Origin: Firmicutes bacterium UBA1426
GTDB taxonomy: Bacteria; Bacillota; Clostridia; Peptostreptococcales; Anaerovoracaceae
NCBI GenBank assembly: GCA_002329675.1
Contig: DCUA01000069.1
Location: 1,563-11,496, forward strand
Direction of reading: 5' to 3'
Length of the DNA stretch: 9,934 nt
In this document: positions 1 to 7,289 of the stretch, in pieces
Numbering within the stretch: the first letter of the stretch is position 1
Layout: the number at the start of each line of letters is the position of its first letter
Notes under the pieces: generated by a model
The model's database searches: none
What the model saw: only the letters and a program-made list of their open reading frames with translations
Told to the model about the DNA's origin: nothing
Program-made: the position numbers and the translations under genes

Positions 1-1262
1 CCCACATCGATCCCAGTGGCATCCTGGACCCAGATGATGGGAACCCGGTCACGGCCGCAGAAGGTGACAAACTCGCTCATTTTTATCAAGCCTTCTCTAT
101 AGAGCTTACCACCGATACCGTCGTAATCTGCATACTTGGGATAGTCTTTCCCAAGACCGCCCTGGCGGTTAGCAATGAATCCGCACAGGAATCCGTCAAC
201 TTTAGCAAGTCCGCAGTAGATCTCCGGTCCAAAGTCCGGTTTGAATTCCATGTGCTCGCTGTTATCAAAGAGGCGGGCCAGGACTTCCTCCATAGGATAG
301 ATCCGCTTTGGATTTAAGGGTACCAGACTGTACAGATCCTCTGCCGGATACCTGGGTTCAGCGGGCTCGGCCACACGGAAGAATTGAGGATCGTAAGCGG
401 GCAATGTAGCCATGTAGCTCTTGATATCGTCCAGTACCTCCTCTTCTGTTTCGCAAACATCCCGGATGAAGCCGGTACCGTTATGATGGATCTCAACTCT
501 TCCCGGAGGTGTGGCTTTGAACTTCTTTGTGTTCTCAATTAAGGCTTGTGCAACCTCTTCGTCTATGTAGCCCTTCGGAGCCATCCCGCTGACTATTCCT
601 GCTCCTCCTACAGCCATGTTGCATTTTTCATGGCCGATCAGAATGGTAGGGCTAATGGCGTGATAGCCGCCTCCGGCGGGGTTGGTTCCGTATATGCCTA
701 CGATAATGGGAATCCCTAATTTCTGAAGTTCGGCATGGCGGAAGAAGGGAGTTCCGCTTCCTCTGCGATTAGGAAAACATTTTTCCTGCTCCATCAGCTT
801 GGCTCCGCTGCAATTTAATACCCATACCAGGGGCAAGTGCAGGCGCTTGGCGATATCCGTGACACGAAGGACATTGTCCGCCTGACCGGAAAGCCATGCT
901 CCTGCCATCACCTTGTTATTGGAGGCGATGATGATAGCCCATCTGCCGTTGATTTTACCAAGCCCGTCGATAACACCGGTATTTCCTTCTTCGTTGAAGT
1001 TGGGATCGTAGATGGTATGCAGAGGGCACCAGGAGCCTGGTTCAACCAGGTATTCGATTCTCTGCCAGGCGGTCCACTCTCCCTTTTCATTCATTTTCTC
1101 CGTTGGCTTTCCCGCTTCTTTGACGCGCTGAACCTCTCTGGCCACGATTGCTTCCTGTTCCTTCAGCTCCTCAATATTCTTTTTTAGAACACGGGGAAGC
1201 TCAGAGCCGATGGGTGGCATTTCCTGAAAGTAAGGATGCAATGGATATTTTCGCTGGATCAT
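1..1262 (-). CDS. gcdA: Glutaconyl-CoA decarboxylase, carboxyltransferase (alpha) subunit, 3' end outside window
   Basis: An uninterrupted minus-strand frame runs from ATG at 1262 to the left edge (420 full codons; the Acidaminococcus GcdA I remember has about 587). The family is the crotonase-fold biotin carboxyltransferases. This subunit removes the delta-carboxylate of glutaconyl-CoA and places it on the biotin of the carrier subunit, releasing crotonyl-CoA, on the cytoplasmic face. Seen: an N-terminal helical lead-in (about 1-60), then carboxyltransferase blocks including VLNCSGAK (148-155), PNRRGSGTPFFR (164-175) and the glycine-rich oxyanion segment GTNPAGGGYH (192-201), with GIGGKLYREGLIKM (382-395) opening the second half. 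These match my memory of Acidaminococcus GcdA closely, better than malonyl-, methylmalonyl- or oxaloacetate-type subunits. The start is set by AAGGAGA at 1269-1275. It lies 41 nt after the glutaryl-CoA dehydrogenase-like gene, apparently in the same transcript. No frameshift or lost motif is seen in the visible part. Confidence 0.92.
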   Translation of the reverse strand, partial: MIQRKYPLHPYFQEMPPIGSELPRVLKKNIEELKEQEAIVAREVQRVKEAGKPTEKMNEKGEWTAWQRIEYLVEPGSWCPLHTIYDPNFNEEGNTGVIDGLGKINGRWAIIIASNNKVMAGAWLSGQADNVLRVTDIAKRLHLPLVWVLNCSGAKLMEQEKCFPNRRGSGTPFFRHAELQKLGIPIIVGIYGTNPAGGGYHAISPTILIGHEKCNMAVGGAGIVSGMAPKGYIDEEVAQALIENTKKFKATPPGRVEIHHNGTGFIRDVCETEEEVLDDIKSYMATLPAYDPQFFRVAEPAEPRYPAEDLYSLVPLNPKRIYPMEEVLARLFDNSEHMEFKPDFGPEIYCGLAKVDGFLCGFIANRQGGLGKDYPKYADYDGIGGKLYREGLIKMSEFVTFCGRDRVPIIWVQDATGIDV

Positions 1263-1303
1263 TTTCTATCTCCTTTCCATTGGAATGAATGAGAAACACT
1301 GGC

Positions 1304-2461
1304 TTATCTGTTTGGCTGATAGCCCAATTCGATGCCGGCAATAATAGTGGTATGGATGTTGGATGTCCCTTCTAAAGTCTCAAATTGCTTCGCGTCTCTC
1401 AGCCACCTGCCGCAGGGATATTCTGTTGAGTAACCATATGACCCATAGATCTTCATGGCTACATTGGCCGCATGGACCGCTGCATTACAGGCATACAGCT
1501 TAGCCATTGAAGTTTCCTGCTGACTGGGAAGTCCTTTGTCCTTCAGCCAGGCCGCCCGGTATACCAGGTATTTTGCTGCATCGTCTTCCAGCTTCATCTC
1601 CGCGATCTGCTGCTGGATCATCTGGAATTTTCCGATGGGCTGACCAAACTGCATTCTCTCGTTGGCGTAGTTAACAGACCCTTCAAGGCAAGCCGCAGAC
1701 AAAGCTGCTGCTCCGGTAGCGCATCCCATTCGGGTGTTATTCAATTGCCACATGCAGATCTGAAATCCCTTGTTCAAAGGCCCGAGAAGATTCTCCTTTG
1801 GAACCACCGCATTTTCAAAGACGAGTTCCGATGTGGGTGCCGGCCACATTCCTACCTTTTCATGAATAGGAATACGGGTTATGCCCGGGGTATTATTGTA
1901 ATCGATAATGAAGCAGGACAATCCTCTTGGGCCTCCTCCTTCTGTTGTTACCGCGTAAAGAAGTCCGATATCGCTCACATGGCCGCCGGAGATCCACATC
2001 TTTGTCCCGTTGATCAGCCAGTGATCTCCCTTGTCTTCTGCAAAGGTCTTCATAGCGCCTACGTCTGAACCGGAGTTGGCCTCTGTCATAGCGAAACTTC
2101 CTACGGCTTTTCCGCTGATCAGATCCGGAATGTATTTTGCCTTCTGCTCTTCTGTTCCATATTCATTGATGGTCATAGCAGGGCCCCAGCAGTTGCCGCT
2201 GATGCTAAGTCTCCAGGAGGTATGTACTTTGGCTATTTCATAGAGAGCGATCACGCCTTCCATCCAACCCATACCGTTTCCGCCGTATTCTTCCGGAATG
2301 CTCCATCCCAGAAGACCGAGTTCGCCCATCTTGCTCAGAATCTCCCGCCTGTAATGGTGGTTCTTTTCATCTTCGTCTATAAAAGGGGCAATCTCTTTTT
2401 CGGCAAAGCTCCGTGCCATTTCCTGCACCATTCTTTGTTCTTCGGTAAATCCAAAATCCAT
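1304..2461 (-). CDS. Acyl-CoA dehydrogenase, probable non-decarboxylating glutaryl-CoA dehydrogenase
   Basis: This is a 385-aa, full-length acyl-CoA dehydrogenase: N-terminal helical domain (about 1-120), middle beta domain with the FAD-contacting MTEANSGSD (125-133) and WISGG (156-160), and C-terminal helical domain. The catalytic base is Glu364 in LEGTSNIH. Arg84, in TSWRLS, falls where glutaryl-CoA dehydrogenases keep the arginine that binds the free carboxylate; the paralogue at 6114-7259 has Gly84 there. Leu363, just before the catalytic Glu, replaces the Tyr of decarboxylating enzymes such as the human one. The Desulfococcus multivorans non-decarboxylating enzyme has Val there, which is reported as the main determinant. 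The predicted reaction is therefore glutaryl-CoA to glutaconyl-CoA with electrons to ETF, leaving decarboxylation to the neighbouring Na+ pump. The tail (STEYP...R..RDA, ending GYQPNR) also resembles the Desulfococcus enzyme. The ribosome site AGGAGG overlaps the stop of the biotin gene 14 nt upstream. Family is certain; substrate is inferred from two residues and context. Confidence 0.83.
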   Translation of the reverse strand: MDFGFTEEQRMVQEMARSFAEKEIAPFIDEDEKNHHYRREILSKMGELGLLGWSIPEEYGGNGMGWMEGVIALYEIAKVHTSWRLSISGNCWGPAMTINEYGTEEQKAKYIPDLISGKAVGSFAMTEANSGSDVGAMKTFAEDKGDHWLINGTKMWISGGHVSDIGLLYAVTTEGGGPRGLSCFIIDYNNTPGITRIPIHEKVGMWPAPTSELVFENAVVPKENLLGPLNKGFQICMWQLNNTRMGCATGAAALSAACLEGSVNYANERMQFGQPIGKFQMIQQQIAEMKLEDDAAKYLVYRAAWLKDKGLPSQQETSMAKLYACNAAVHAANVAMKIYGSYGYSTEYPCGRWLRDAKQFETLEGTSNIHTTIIAGIELGYQPNR

Positions 2462-2475
2462 TTCTCTTCCTCCTC

Positions 2476-2685
2476 CTATTCAATAATTGCCAGGACCTGA
2501 TCTTCTTCCACTTCCTGACCCACTGTGACCAGGATTTCCTTAACCACGCCCGGATCTCCATACACAACGTTTTCCATCTTCAGTGCTTCTACGATGAACA
2601 GTTCATCATCCTCAGTGATCATTTGGCCAACCTTTACGTTGATTTCCTGAACTCTTCCCGCCATGGGGCTCAATACTTCTGTCAT
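2476..2685 (-). CDS. gcdC: Minimal biotin carrier protein, decarboxylase gamma subunit (copy 1)
   Basis: This 69-aa protein consists only of a biotinyl/lipoyl domain. It begins MTEVLSPMAGRV and carries the acceptor Lys36 in EALKMEN (33-39), followed by the second half-repeat GDPGVVKEILV and the terminal QVLAIIE. The role is to carry the carboxyl group on biotin between GcdA and the membrane subunit GcdB. The residue before the acceptor lysine is Leu instead of the usual Met. Classical GcdC/OadA-type carriers have a long Pro/Ala-rich linker before this domain, and here there is none, so it must work as a freely diffusing domain or dock elsewhere. The start has AAGGAGG 8 nt upstream. It sits 64 nt after gcdB and 14 nt before the glutaryl-CoA dehydrogenase-like gene. 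It is near-identical to the copy at 7290-7499 (65 of 69 residues). A lipoyl protein is unlikely because lipoyl sites read DKA/DKV. Confidence 0.88.
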   Translation of the reverse strand: MTEVLSPMAGRVQEINVKVGQMITEDDELFIVEALKMENVVYGDPGVVKEILVTVGQEVEEDQVLAIIE

Positions 2686-2749
2686 TCTCTCATCCTCCTT
2701 AATGCTCTTCTGAAGCGATTTGATTAGTAAACGGTATACATTCTATTTC

Positions 2750-3955
2750 CTACATAAAATATCCTCTCATAGAGACGTAGATCCCGGTGATAATGGCTGA
2801 TGTGATGACACCGCTGAGGTTGGCACCCATGGCAATCTGGATAATGCTGGCCCTCTTGTTCACCTTGACTACTTCGTGCTGCGCAATCTTTGCAGTGGTG
2901 GGCACACAGGAGACGCCTGCGATGCCAATGGTCGGGTTGAAGTTCTTATTGTTTATAAAGTATACAAGGAAACCTCCGATAATCCCGCCGATACCTGATA
3001 AGCCCAGGGCGATCATCCCGAGGATCAGGACCGGCAGCACCTTGGGGTTCAGGATGGTGGATGCATCGCATAGAACACCCAGCAGTAACCCCAGGAAGAA
3101 GGTGGACCAGTAAAGTACCACATCCTCCAGCATTTTTGTGTACTTAATGATACCCGACTCCTTTATGGCATTTCCAAGGAAGAAGGACATGAATAAGGGT
3201 GCTGCGACAGGGAGCAAGAGGCAAAGAACCACACAGGCGATAACATCAAAGGCTAATTTTTCACCGGAAGTGATTCCTGTCTTCTTTGTGAGCTTCACCA
3301 CGTTTCCGCGGATCTCCCTGGGAACTGTTGCCCTGATCAGGAAGGGATAGCCCGCGTAGGTGAGACTCAGGTACAAATAGGCTATGACTGTAATGGGGAC
3401 GAACATCTCCGGGGCCAGCATCATGGACGAAAACAGCACCATAGGTCCGTCTGCTCCTCCCACAACTGCAATGGCTGCTGACTCCCCATAGCTCAATCCC
3501 ATAGCCCTTCCAATGGGGAGAGCTGCTATGGTACCCAGCTCCGCAAACAGGGCGATAAACATGCTTGTAAATGGATACCGAAGCAGGCTTCCAACATCAG
3601 CCAAAACCCCGATGCCCATAAATACCAGGCAGGCAATGAGACTGTTGCTGAAAGTGAGTGTATAAATGGGCTGCAGGAAATACACTTGCAGGCCATCCAT
3701 TATCCCGTTCGTATCTGCTACCAGTGGATCTACAAAAAGCGTCCCTGTTGTGGTAGAAGTCATAAAGAGAACACCGGCGTTCACCGCCGCCATACCGAAT
3801 CCCATGGGAATCATGATAAGAGGTTCCAGAGTGTTTCTTTTCCCCAGCCAAACCAGGACTATACCTATTATGATCAACATAATTCTGGCAATGACAATAT
3901 TGGATTCCTGGTAGAACATCGTTCCGATCCCTTGAAAAATTAGTGCTAAATCCAT
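2750..3955 (-). CDS. gcdB: Na+-transporting carboxybiotin decarboxylase, beta subunit
   Basis: This 401-aa, highly hydrophobic protein has about ten predicted membrane segments and belongs to the OadB/MmdB/GcdB family. It decarboxylates carboxybiotin and uses the free energy to export Na+ across the cytoplasmic membrane. Family signatures seen: GIGVLADVGSLL (114-125), GGADGPM (166-172) with Asp169 at the position of the Na+-binding aspartate of Klebsiella OadB (Asp203), FNPTIGIAGVSCVPTTAK (339-356), and GANLSGVITSA (377-387) matching the GPNVAGVIGSA-type segment, with Asn379 and Ser381 as candidate Na+/proton ligands. The usual GADGPT threonine is Met171 here. The length fits the shorter GcdB/MmdB-type members. 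The start at 3955 follows GTGAGGT and lies 15 nt after the 51-aa membrane gene. The sequence alone does not name the substrate; adjacent gcdA and a glutaryl-CoA dehydrogenase point to glutaconyl-CoA. Confidence 0.93.
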   Translation of the reverse strand: MDLALIFQGIGTMFYQESNIVIARIMLIIIGIVLVWLGKRNTLEPLIMIPMGFGMAAVNAGVLFMTSTTTGTLFVDPLVADTNGIMDGLQVYFLQPIYTLTFSNSLIACLVFMGIGVLADVGSLLRYPFTSMFIALFAELGTIAALPIGRAMGLSYGESAAIAVVGGADGPMVLFSSMMLAPEMFVPITVIAYLYLSLTYAGYPFLIRATVPREIRGNVVKLTKKTGITSGEKLAFDVIACVVLCLLLPVAAPLFMSFFLGNAIKESGIIKYTKMLEDVVLYWSTFFLGLLLGVLCDASTILNPKVLPVLILGMIALGLSGIGGIIGGFLVYFINNKNFNPTIGIAGVSCVPTTAKIAQHEVVKVNKRASIIQIAMGANLSGVITSAIITGIYVSMRGYFM

Positions 3956-3970
3956 AGTTCTACCTCACTT

Positions 3971-4126
3971 TCATTCTCCCGCTGTATCAGATGCCGGTTG
4001 AGGCGTTTTCGGAGTAAGGCGTCGAATGACCCAAAGCATTAACTTGATCAATACCGCCATCCCAAGTGAGATGACAAAGGTGAAAAAATACGCTTGTATG
4101 GCGAATGATATGGAAAAATCGTCCAT
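3971..4126 (-). CDS. Small membrane protein, probable delta (OadG/GcdD-like) subunit of the decarboxylase
   Basis: This 51-aa frame starts at ATG 4126 and ends at TGA 3971-3973, 15 nt before gcdB. The product starts MDDFSISFAIQAYFF and has one N-terminal membrane segment (about 8-34), then an Arg-Arg turn (35-36) and a short polar tail with Pro/Ala (PKTPQPASDTAGE). That is the plan of the OadG/GcdD assembly subunit: N-out helix, cytoplasmic Pro/Ala tail that holds the soluble subunits to the membrane. Typical delta/gamma subunits are 80-110 aa, so the tail is much shorter. The ribosome site is weak (AAGGAAA, 7 nt upstream). Its place directly before gcdB is the usual place for this subunit. 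The membrane topology is seen; the family assignment is inferred from plan and position and has no diagnostic motif. Confidence 0.7.
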   Translation of the reverse strand: MDDFSISFAIQAYFFTFVISLGMAVLIKLMLWVIRRLTPKTPQPASDTAGE

Positions 4127-4162
4127 GTTCTGATTTCCTTTCTGTTCGGAACCGGGGAATGT

Positions 4163-4261
4163 CTATCTCAATTCCCTTCTGATGAAAACTACAAATACAG
4201 CGATAACCACGATAAATATGGCAATCATCAAAAATATATTAAATGGTGTCATTGGGAACAT
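4163..4261 (-). CDS. 32-aa single-span membrane microprotein
   Basis: A 33-codon frame starts at ATG 4261 and ends at TAG 4163-4165. It sits 53 nt after etfA and 36 nt before the 51-aa membrane gene. Its perfect AGGAGG (4271-4276) lies 9 nt before the start. An earlier ATG at 4267-4269 is too close to that site and opens only a 6-codon frame. The peptide MFPMTPFNIFLMIAIFIVVI... is one hydrophobic helix (about 7-27) ending in the basic stretch RRELR, so the C-terminus should stay in the cytoplasm. I do not recognise it. Its strong ribosome site and place at the head of the pump genes suggest an accessory or assembly component of the Na+ decarboxylase, perhaps splitting the delta-subunit role with its neighbour. 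Hydrophobic frames this short can arise by chance, hence moderate confidence. Confidence 0.6.
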   Translation of the reverse strand: MFPMTPFNIFLMIAIFIVVIAVFVVFIRRELR

Positions 4262-4314
4262 TCTTCCATCCCTCCTTTTGCGAAATAAATCGTCATGCTG
4301 AATTCTCCCTGGTA

Positions 4315-5301
4315 TCACGACTTGAGCTTTTTAAACTCCTCCGTCAGAAGAGGGACTATCTCGAATAAGTCGCCAACGATTCCATAGTCTGCCAGAGTAA
4401 AGATATTTGCATCCGGATCCTTGTTAATAGCTACGATAACTTTGGAGGATCCCATGCCGGCCACGTGCTGGATGGCACCGGAGATCCCACATGCAATGTA
4501 CAAGGTTGGGGATACGGTTTTTCCTGTCTGTCCCACCTGAAACTTCTGCTCTCTCCAACCGGCATCCACCGCTGCACGAGATGCACCGACAGCTGCTCCG
4601 ATCGTATCAGCGCATTCCTCCAGGAGGGCGAAATTTTCCGGCCCCTTCATGCCACGTCCGCCGGAAATAATGATCTCTGCTTCGATCAGCTCCGGTCTTA
4701 AAGAAGCCGCTAACACGACCTCTTTTACGATGGCTCTCAGGTCATCCCCGTCGATCACCGCATCTGCCTTCACCATCTCTGCCTGATGGGTTGGATCCGG
4801 AGCACCGGATGGGAAGGTGTTCGGTCTGATCGTTGCTACGATAGGTTTCGATGTAATTGTCAATTCAGAGAATGCCTTGCCGCCATAAATGGGTCTTGTA
4901 AATCTGAGATAATCCTTTTCATCTCTTTCCATGCCCGTACAATCGGAAGCCATACCCCCTCCCAGGCGATGAGCCAGTCTGGGGGCCAGATCCTTTCCCA
5001 CGGCGGTATTTCCCAGAAGAATAGCCTGAGGTTCTTCTTCCCTGGCCAGTTTGTTCATTACCGAAGTATATGCACCGGTAGTGTAGTTTTCCAGCTTCTC
5101 ATCATCCACCATGATGACTTTATCTGCACCATAGGTACCGGCAGTATCTGCCACAGAGGAGATATCTTTACCCAATACCACCGCTATCACAGGATCACCG
5201 GATGTCTCTGCGATGATCTTAGCCTGATATAATAGCTCCAATGAAACTTTTCGAATCAATCCGTTATGATGTTCTATAAAAACCCAGATTCCTTTAGCCA
5301 T
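4315..5301 (-). CDS. etfA: Electron transfer flavoprotein, alpha subunit
   Basis: This 328-aa protein is full length for EtfA. The N-terminal domain (about 1-190) is a Rossmann-like fold with [20 protein letters not shown] (95-114). The C-terminal FAD-binding domain is clear: SGGRGMK (213-219), [11 protein letters not shown] (239-249), VGQTGKTV (256-263), [12 protein letters not shown] (272-283) and [11 protein letters not shown]...ADYGIVGD (291-311). It forms a heterodimer with EtfB and carries electrons from acyl-CoA dehydrogenases. It lies 15 nt downstream of etfB with a strong AGGAGG-type ribosome site and ends at TGA 4315-4317. Because it is encoded between a butyryl-CoA-dehydrogenase-like and a glutaryl-CoA-dehydrogenase-like gene, it probably serves both. 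The alpha subunit alone does not decide between canonical and bifurcating ETF. Confidence 0.95.
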   Translation of the reverse strand: MAKGIWVFIEHHNGLIRKVSLELLYQAKIIAETSGDPVIAVVLGKDISSVADTAGTYGADKVIMVDDEKLENYTTGAYTSVMNKLAREEEPQAILLGNTAVGKDLAPRLAHRLGGGMASDCTGMERDEKDYLRFTRPIYGGKAFSELTITSKPIVATIRPNTFPSGAPDPTHQAEMVKADAVIDGDDLRAIVKEVVLAASLRPELIEAEIIISGGRGMKGPENFALLEECADTIGAAVGASRAAVDAGWREQKFQVGQTGKTVSPTLYIACGISGAIQHVAGMGSSKVIVAINKDPDANIFTLADYGIVGDLFEIVPLLTEEFKKLKS

Positions 5302-5316
5302 GCTTTCTCCTCCTCC

Positions 5317-6087
5317 CTAAACCACTTTTGCTTCTTCGGTTAAAAGCCTTACCAGTTCACGTACCGAATCTGCCGGTTCTCCCTGAATTTTGATTCCCGC
5401 TTTGCGTGAACCGGGCAAGCTGAACACCGGCTCGCTGGTTTTCGGTGCCGGAGCCTCCGTAAAACCCAGGTCAGCCAGCGACATCACTTTAAGCTCTTTG
5501 CTTTTTGCTTTCATGATCCCCATCATATTGGGGTAGCGTGGCTCGTTCAGACCTTTTTGTGCGGTGAAAACTGCAGGAAGCGGAACTTCGATTATCTCTG
5601 TTCCCCCATCGATTTCACGAGTTGCGGTGGCTTTGCTTTCCTCGGCTTGAAGCTCCAGGATGGAAGAAACAGAGGGAAGATTCATGGCTTCCGCCACCCG
5701 GACGGCAACCTGCGCAGATTGGTCATCAACTGCAATTCGGCCGGCAAGGATAATATCATAGGGCAATTGGCTGATGGCTTTTGCCAATACTTCCGCCACC
5801 ACCCATTCGTCCGCCTTCTCAAGGGCCGGATCCTGAACCAGGACACCCTTATCCGCACCCATAGCCAAGGCGGTCCGGATCGACTCCTGAACCTTCTCCG
5901 TTCCCACACTGACAATTACCACTTCGCCCCCGAACTTCTCCTTGAGCCTGAGCCCTTCTTCAACCGCGAATTCGTCATAAGGATTGATAGCCCGGGTAAC
6001 ACCCACCTCATTGATTTTGCCGTCACTGTTCAGGCTTATTTTAGTCTCTGTATCAAAGGTTTGTTTCAGGCAAACTACAATATTCAT
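5317..6087 (-). CDS. etfB: Electron transfer flavoprotein, beta subunit, canonical type
   Basis: This 256-aa protein opens MNIVVCLKQTFD and has INPYDEFAVEEGLRLKE (34-50), AMGADKGVLVQD (75-86) and an ETF-beta signature around 157-177 (REIDGG..E...PLPAVFTA). Two stretches look like canonical, one-pathway ETF: DD in GRIAVDDQSAQV (116-127), where bifurcating clostridial EtfB reads GRQAIDGDTAQVGP, and NEPRYPN..GIMKAKSK (181-197), where canonical EtfB has NEPRY..(P)NIMKAK and clostridial bifurcating EtfB has NVPRY with a different follow-on. I infer that it does not bifurcate electrons to ferredoxin; the bound nucleotide cannot be read from the sequence. AAGGAGGT sits just before ATG 6087. It starts 26 nt after the upstream dehydrogenase stop, with etfA 15 nt downstream. 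Confidence 0.94.
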   Translation of the reverse strand: MNIVVCLKQTFDTETKISLNSDGKINEVGVTRAINPYDEFAVEEGLRLKEKFGGEVVIVSVGTEKVQESIRTALAMGADKGVLVQDPALEKADEWVVAEVLAKAISQLPYDIILAGRIAVDDQSAQVAVRVAEAMNLPSVSSILELQAEESKATATREIDGGTEIIEVPLPAVFTAQKGLNEPRYPNMMGIMKAKSKELKVMSLADLGFTEAPAPKTSEPVFSLPGSRKAGIKIQGEPADSVRELVRLLTEEAKVV

Positions 6088-6113
6088 ACGATACCTCCTT
6101 GCTTAGAATTTCT

Positions 6114-7259
6114 TTATTGTTCCTTGAGGATATTGGCTGCGATAACGATTCTCTGGATCTCGCTGGTACCTTCATAGATTTCTGTGATCTTGGCATCCCT
6201 CATCATCCTCTCAACCGGATAATCCCGGGTATATCCGTATCCGCCGAAAATCTGGACTGCCTGCGTCGTTACCCGATTGGCTACTTCGGAAGCATAAACC
6301 TTTGCCATAGCTGAGTACTTGGAAACAGGACGTTTCATAGTCGCCATATGACAGGCCTGGTATACCAGCAGTCTTGCTGCTTCGATTTCAGTCGCCATGT
6401 CAGCCAGCTTGAATTGGATCACTTCCATTTCAGCGAGAGTCTTACCGAACTGAACTCTTTCCTTGGAATAATTCAAGGCGTTCTCATAGGCTCCCTGTGC
6501 AATACCCAAAGCCTGGGAAGCAATTCCGATCCGCCCATAGTCCAGGGTGGTCATAGCGATCTTAAAACCCTGTCCTTCCTCGCCCAGCAAATTCTCTGCG
6601 GGGATCCTGAGATTCTCAAATACCAGTTCATAGGTAGCAGAGGACCTGATGCCCATCTTCTTTTCCTTCTTGCCGAAACTGAATCCCGGCATGCCCTTCT
6701 CGATAATGAAGGCTGCGATCCCCTTGTTGCCCTTGCTCTTATCCATCTGAGCGGTTATCACATATGTATCCGCATAGTATCCATTAGTAATGAATATTTT
6801 CGAGCCGTTTATCACATATTCGTCACCTTCGCGAACTGCTGTGGTCTGCGTACCTTTCGCATCAGACCCGGCATTGGACTCCGTCAGTCCGAACGCGCCG
6901 AGCTTTTCTCCTGTAGCCAGTGGAACTAAATACTTCTGCTTTTGCTCTTCCGTTCCAAAGAGGTAAATAGGATTGGCGCAAAGGCTGGAATGGGCAGAAA
7001 CGGTAACGCCTAAAGAAGCATCCACACGGGACAGCTCTTCAATTATGATCGAATATGACAAATAGTCTGCTCCCACACCGCCGTATTTCTCCGGGAAGGT
7101 GATCCCTGCCAGACCCAGTTGGCCGCACTTCTTCCACAGCTCCATTGGAAATTCTTCGTTCTCGTCTCTTTCCTCCGCACCGGGCCCTGCCTCGGCTTCG
7201 GCAAAGTCACGAACCATTTTTTTCATCATGATGTGATCATCTGTCAAATCAAAATTCAT
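6114..7259 (-). CDS. bcd: Short-chain acyl-CoA dehydrogenase, probable butyryl-CoA dehydrogenase
   Basis: This 381-aa protein has complete acyl-CoA dehydrogenase architecture: helical N-terminal domain, middle domain with [12 protein letters not shown] (125-136) and ITNG (157-160), and C-terminal domain with [11 protein letters not shown] (268-278), [16 protein letters not shown] (336-351) and the catalytic Glu363 in [10 protein letters not shown]. This is the standard short-chain/butyryl-CoA dehydrogenase pattern. The position that carries the carboxylate-binding Arg in the sister enzyme (1304-2461) is Gly84, arguing against a dicarboxylyl-CoA substrate. The likely role is reduction of crotonyl-CoA to butyryl-CoA with electrons from the adjacent ETF, the last oxidation-reduction step of the route. 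A TAGGAGGAG ribosome site precedes ATG 7259, 30 nt after the biotin carrier gene. The exact chain length and in-cell direction are inferred; another branched- or short-chain acyl-CoA substrate remains possible. Confidence 0.86.
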   Translation of the reverse strand: MNFDLTDDHIMMKKMVRDFAEAEAGPGAEERDENEEFPMELWKKCGQLGLAGITFPEKYGGVGADYLSYSIIIEELSRVDASLGVTVSAHSSLCANPIYLFGTEEQKQKYLVPLATGEKLGAFGLTESNAGSDAKGTQTTAVREGDEYVINGSKIFITNGYYADTYVITAQMDKSKGNKGIAAFIIEKGMPGFSFGKKEKKMGIRSSATYELVFENLRIPAENLLGEEGQGFKIAMTTLDYGRIGIASQALGIAQGAYENALNYSKERVQFGKTLAEMEVIQFKLADMATEIEAARLLVYQACHMATMKRPVSKYSAMAKVYASEVANRVTTQAVQIFGGYGYTRDYPVERMMRDAKITEIYEGTSEIQRIVIAANILKEQ

Positions 7260-7289
7260 TTATTCTCCTCCTATTTATCTGTTTGCAGA

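Noticed and set aside
837..1187. Plus-strand open frame, and minus-strand frames at 86-268, 314-538 and 908-1090
   Set aside because: All are out of frame with the single continuous gcdA reading frame, which covers 1-1262 without a stop; they are not fragments of a broken gene.
4252..4296. 14-codon frame MTIYFAKGG... between etfA and the 32-aa gene
   Set aside because: No convincing ribosome site, very short, and it overlaps the ribosome site and start of the better-supported microprotein.
4315..6087. Assignment of EtfAB as a bifurcating ETF because it neighbours bcd
   Set aside because: The EtfB diagnostic stretches look canonical; neighbourhood alone was not taken as enough.
5557..6177. 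206-aa plus-strand open frame
   Set aside because: It lies antisense to etfB and the end of bcd, has no ribosome site and no recognisable domain; it is a shadow of conserved coding sequence.
6348..6929. 193-aa plus-strand open frame opposite bcd
   Set aside because: Antisense to highly conserved acyl-CoA dehydrogenase motifs, with no family features of its own.
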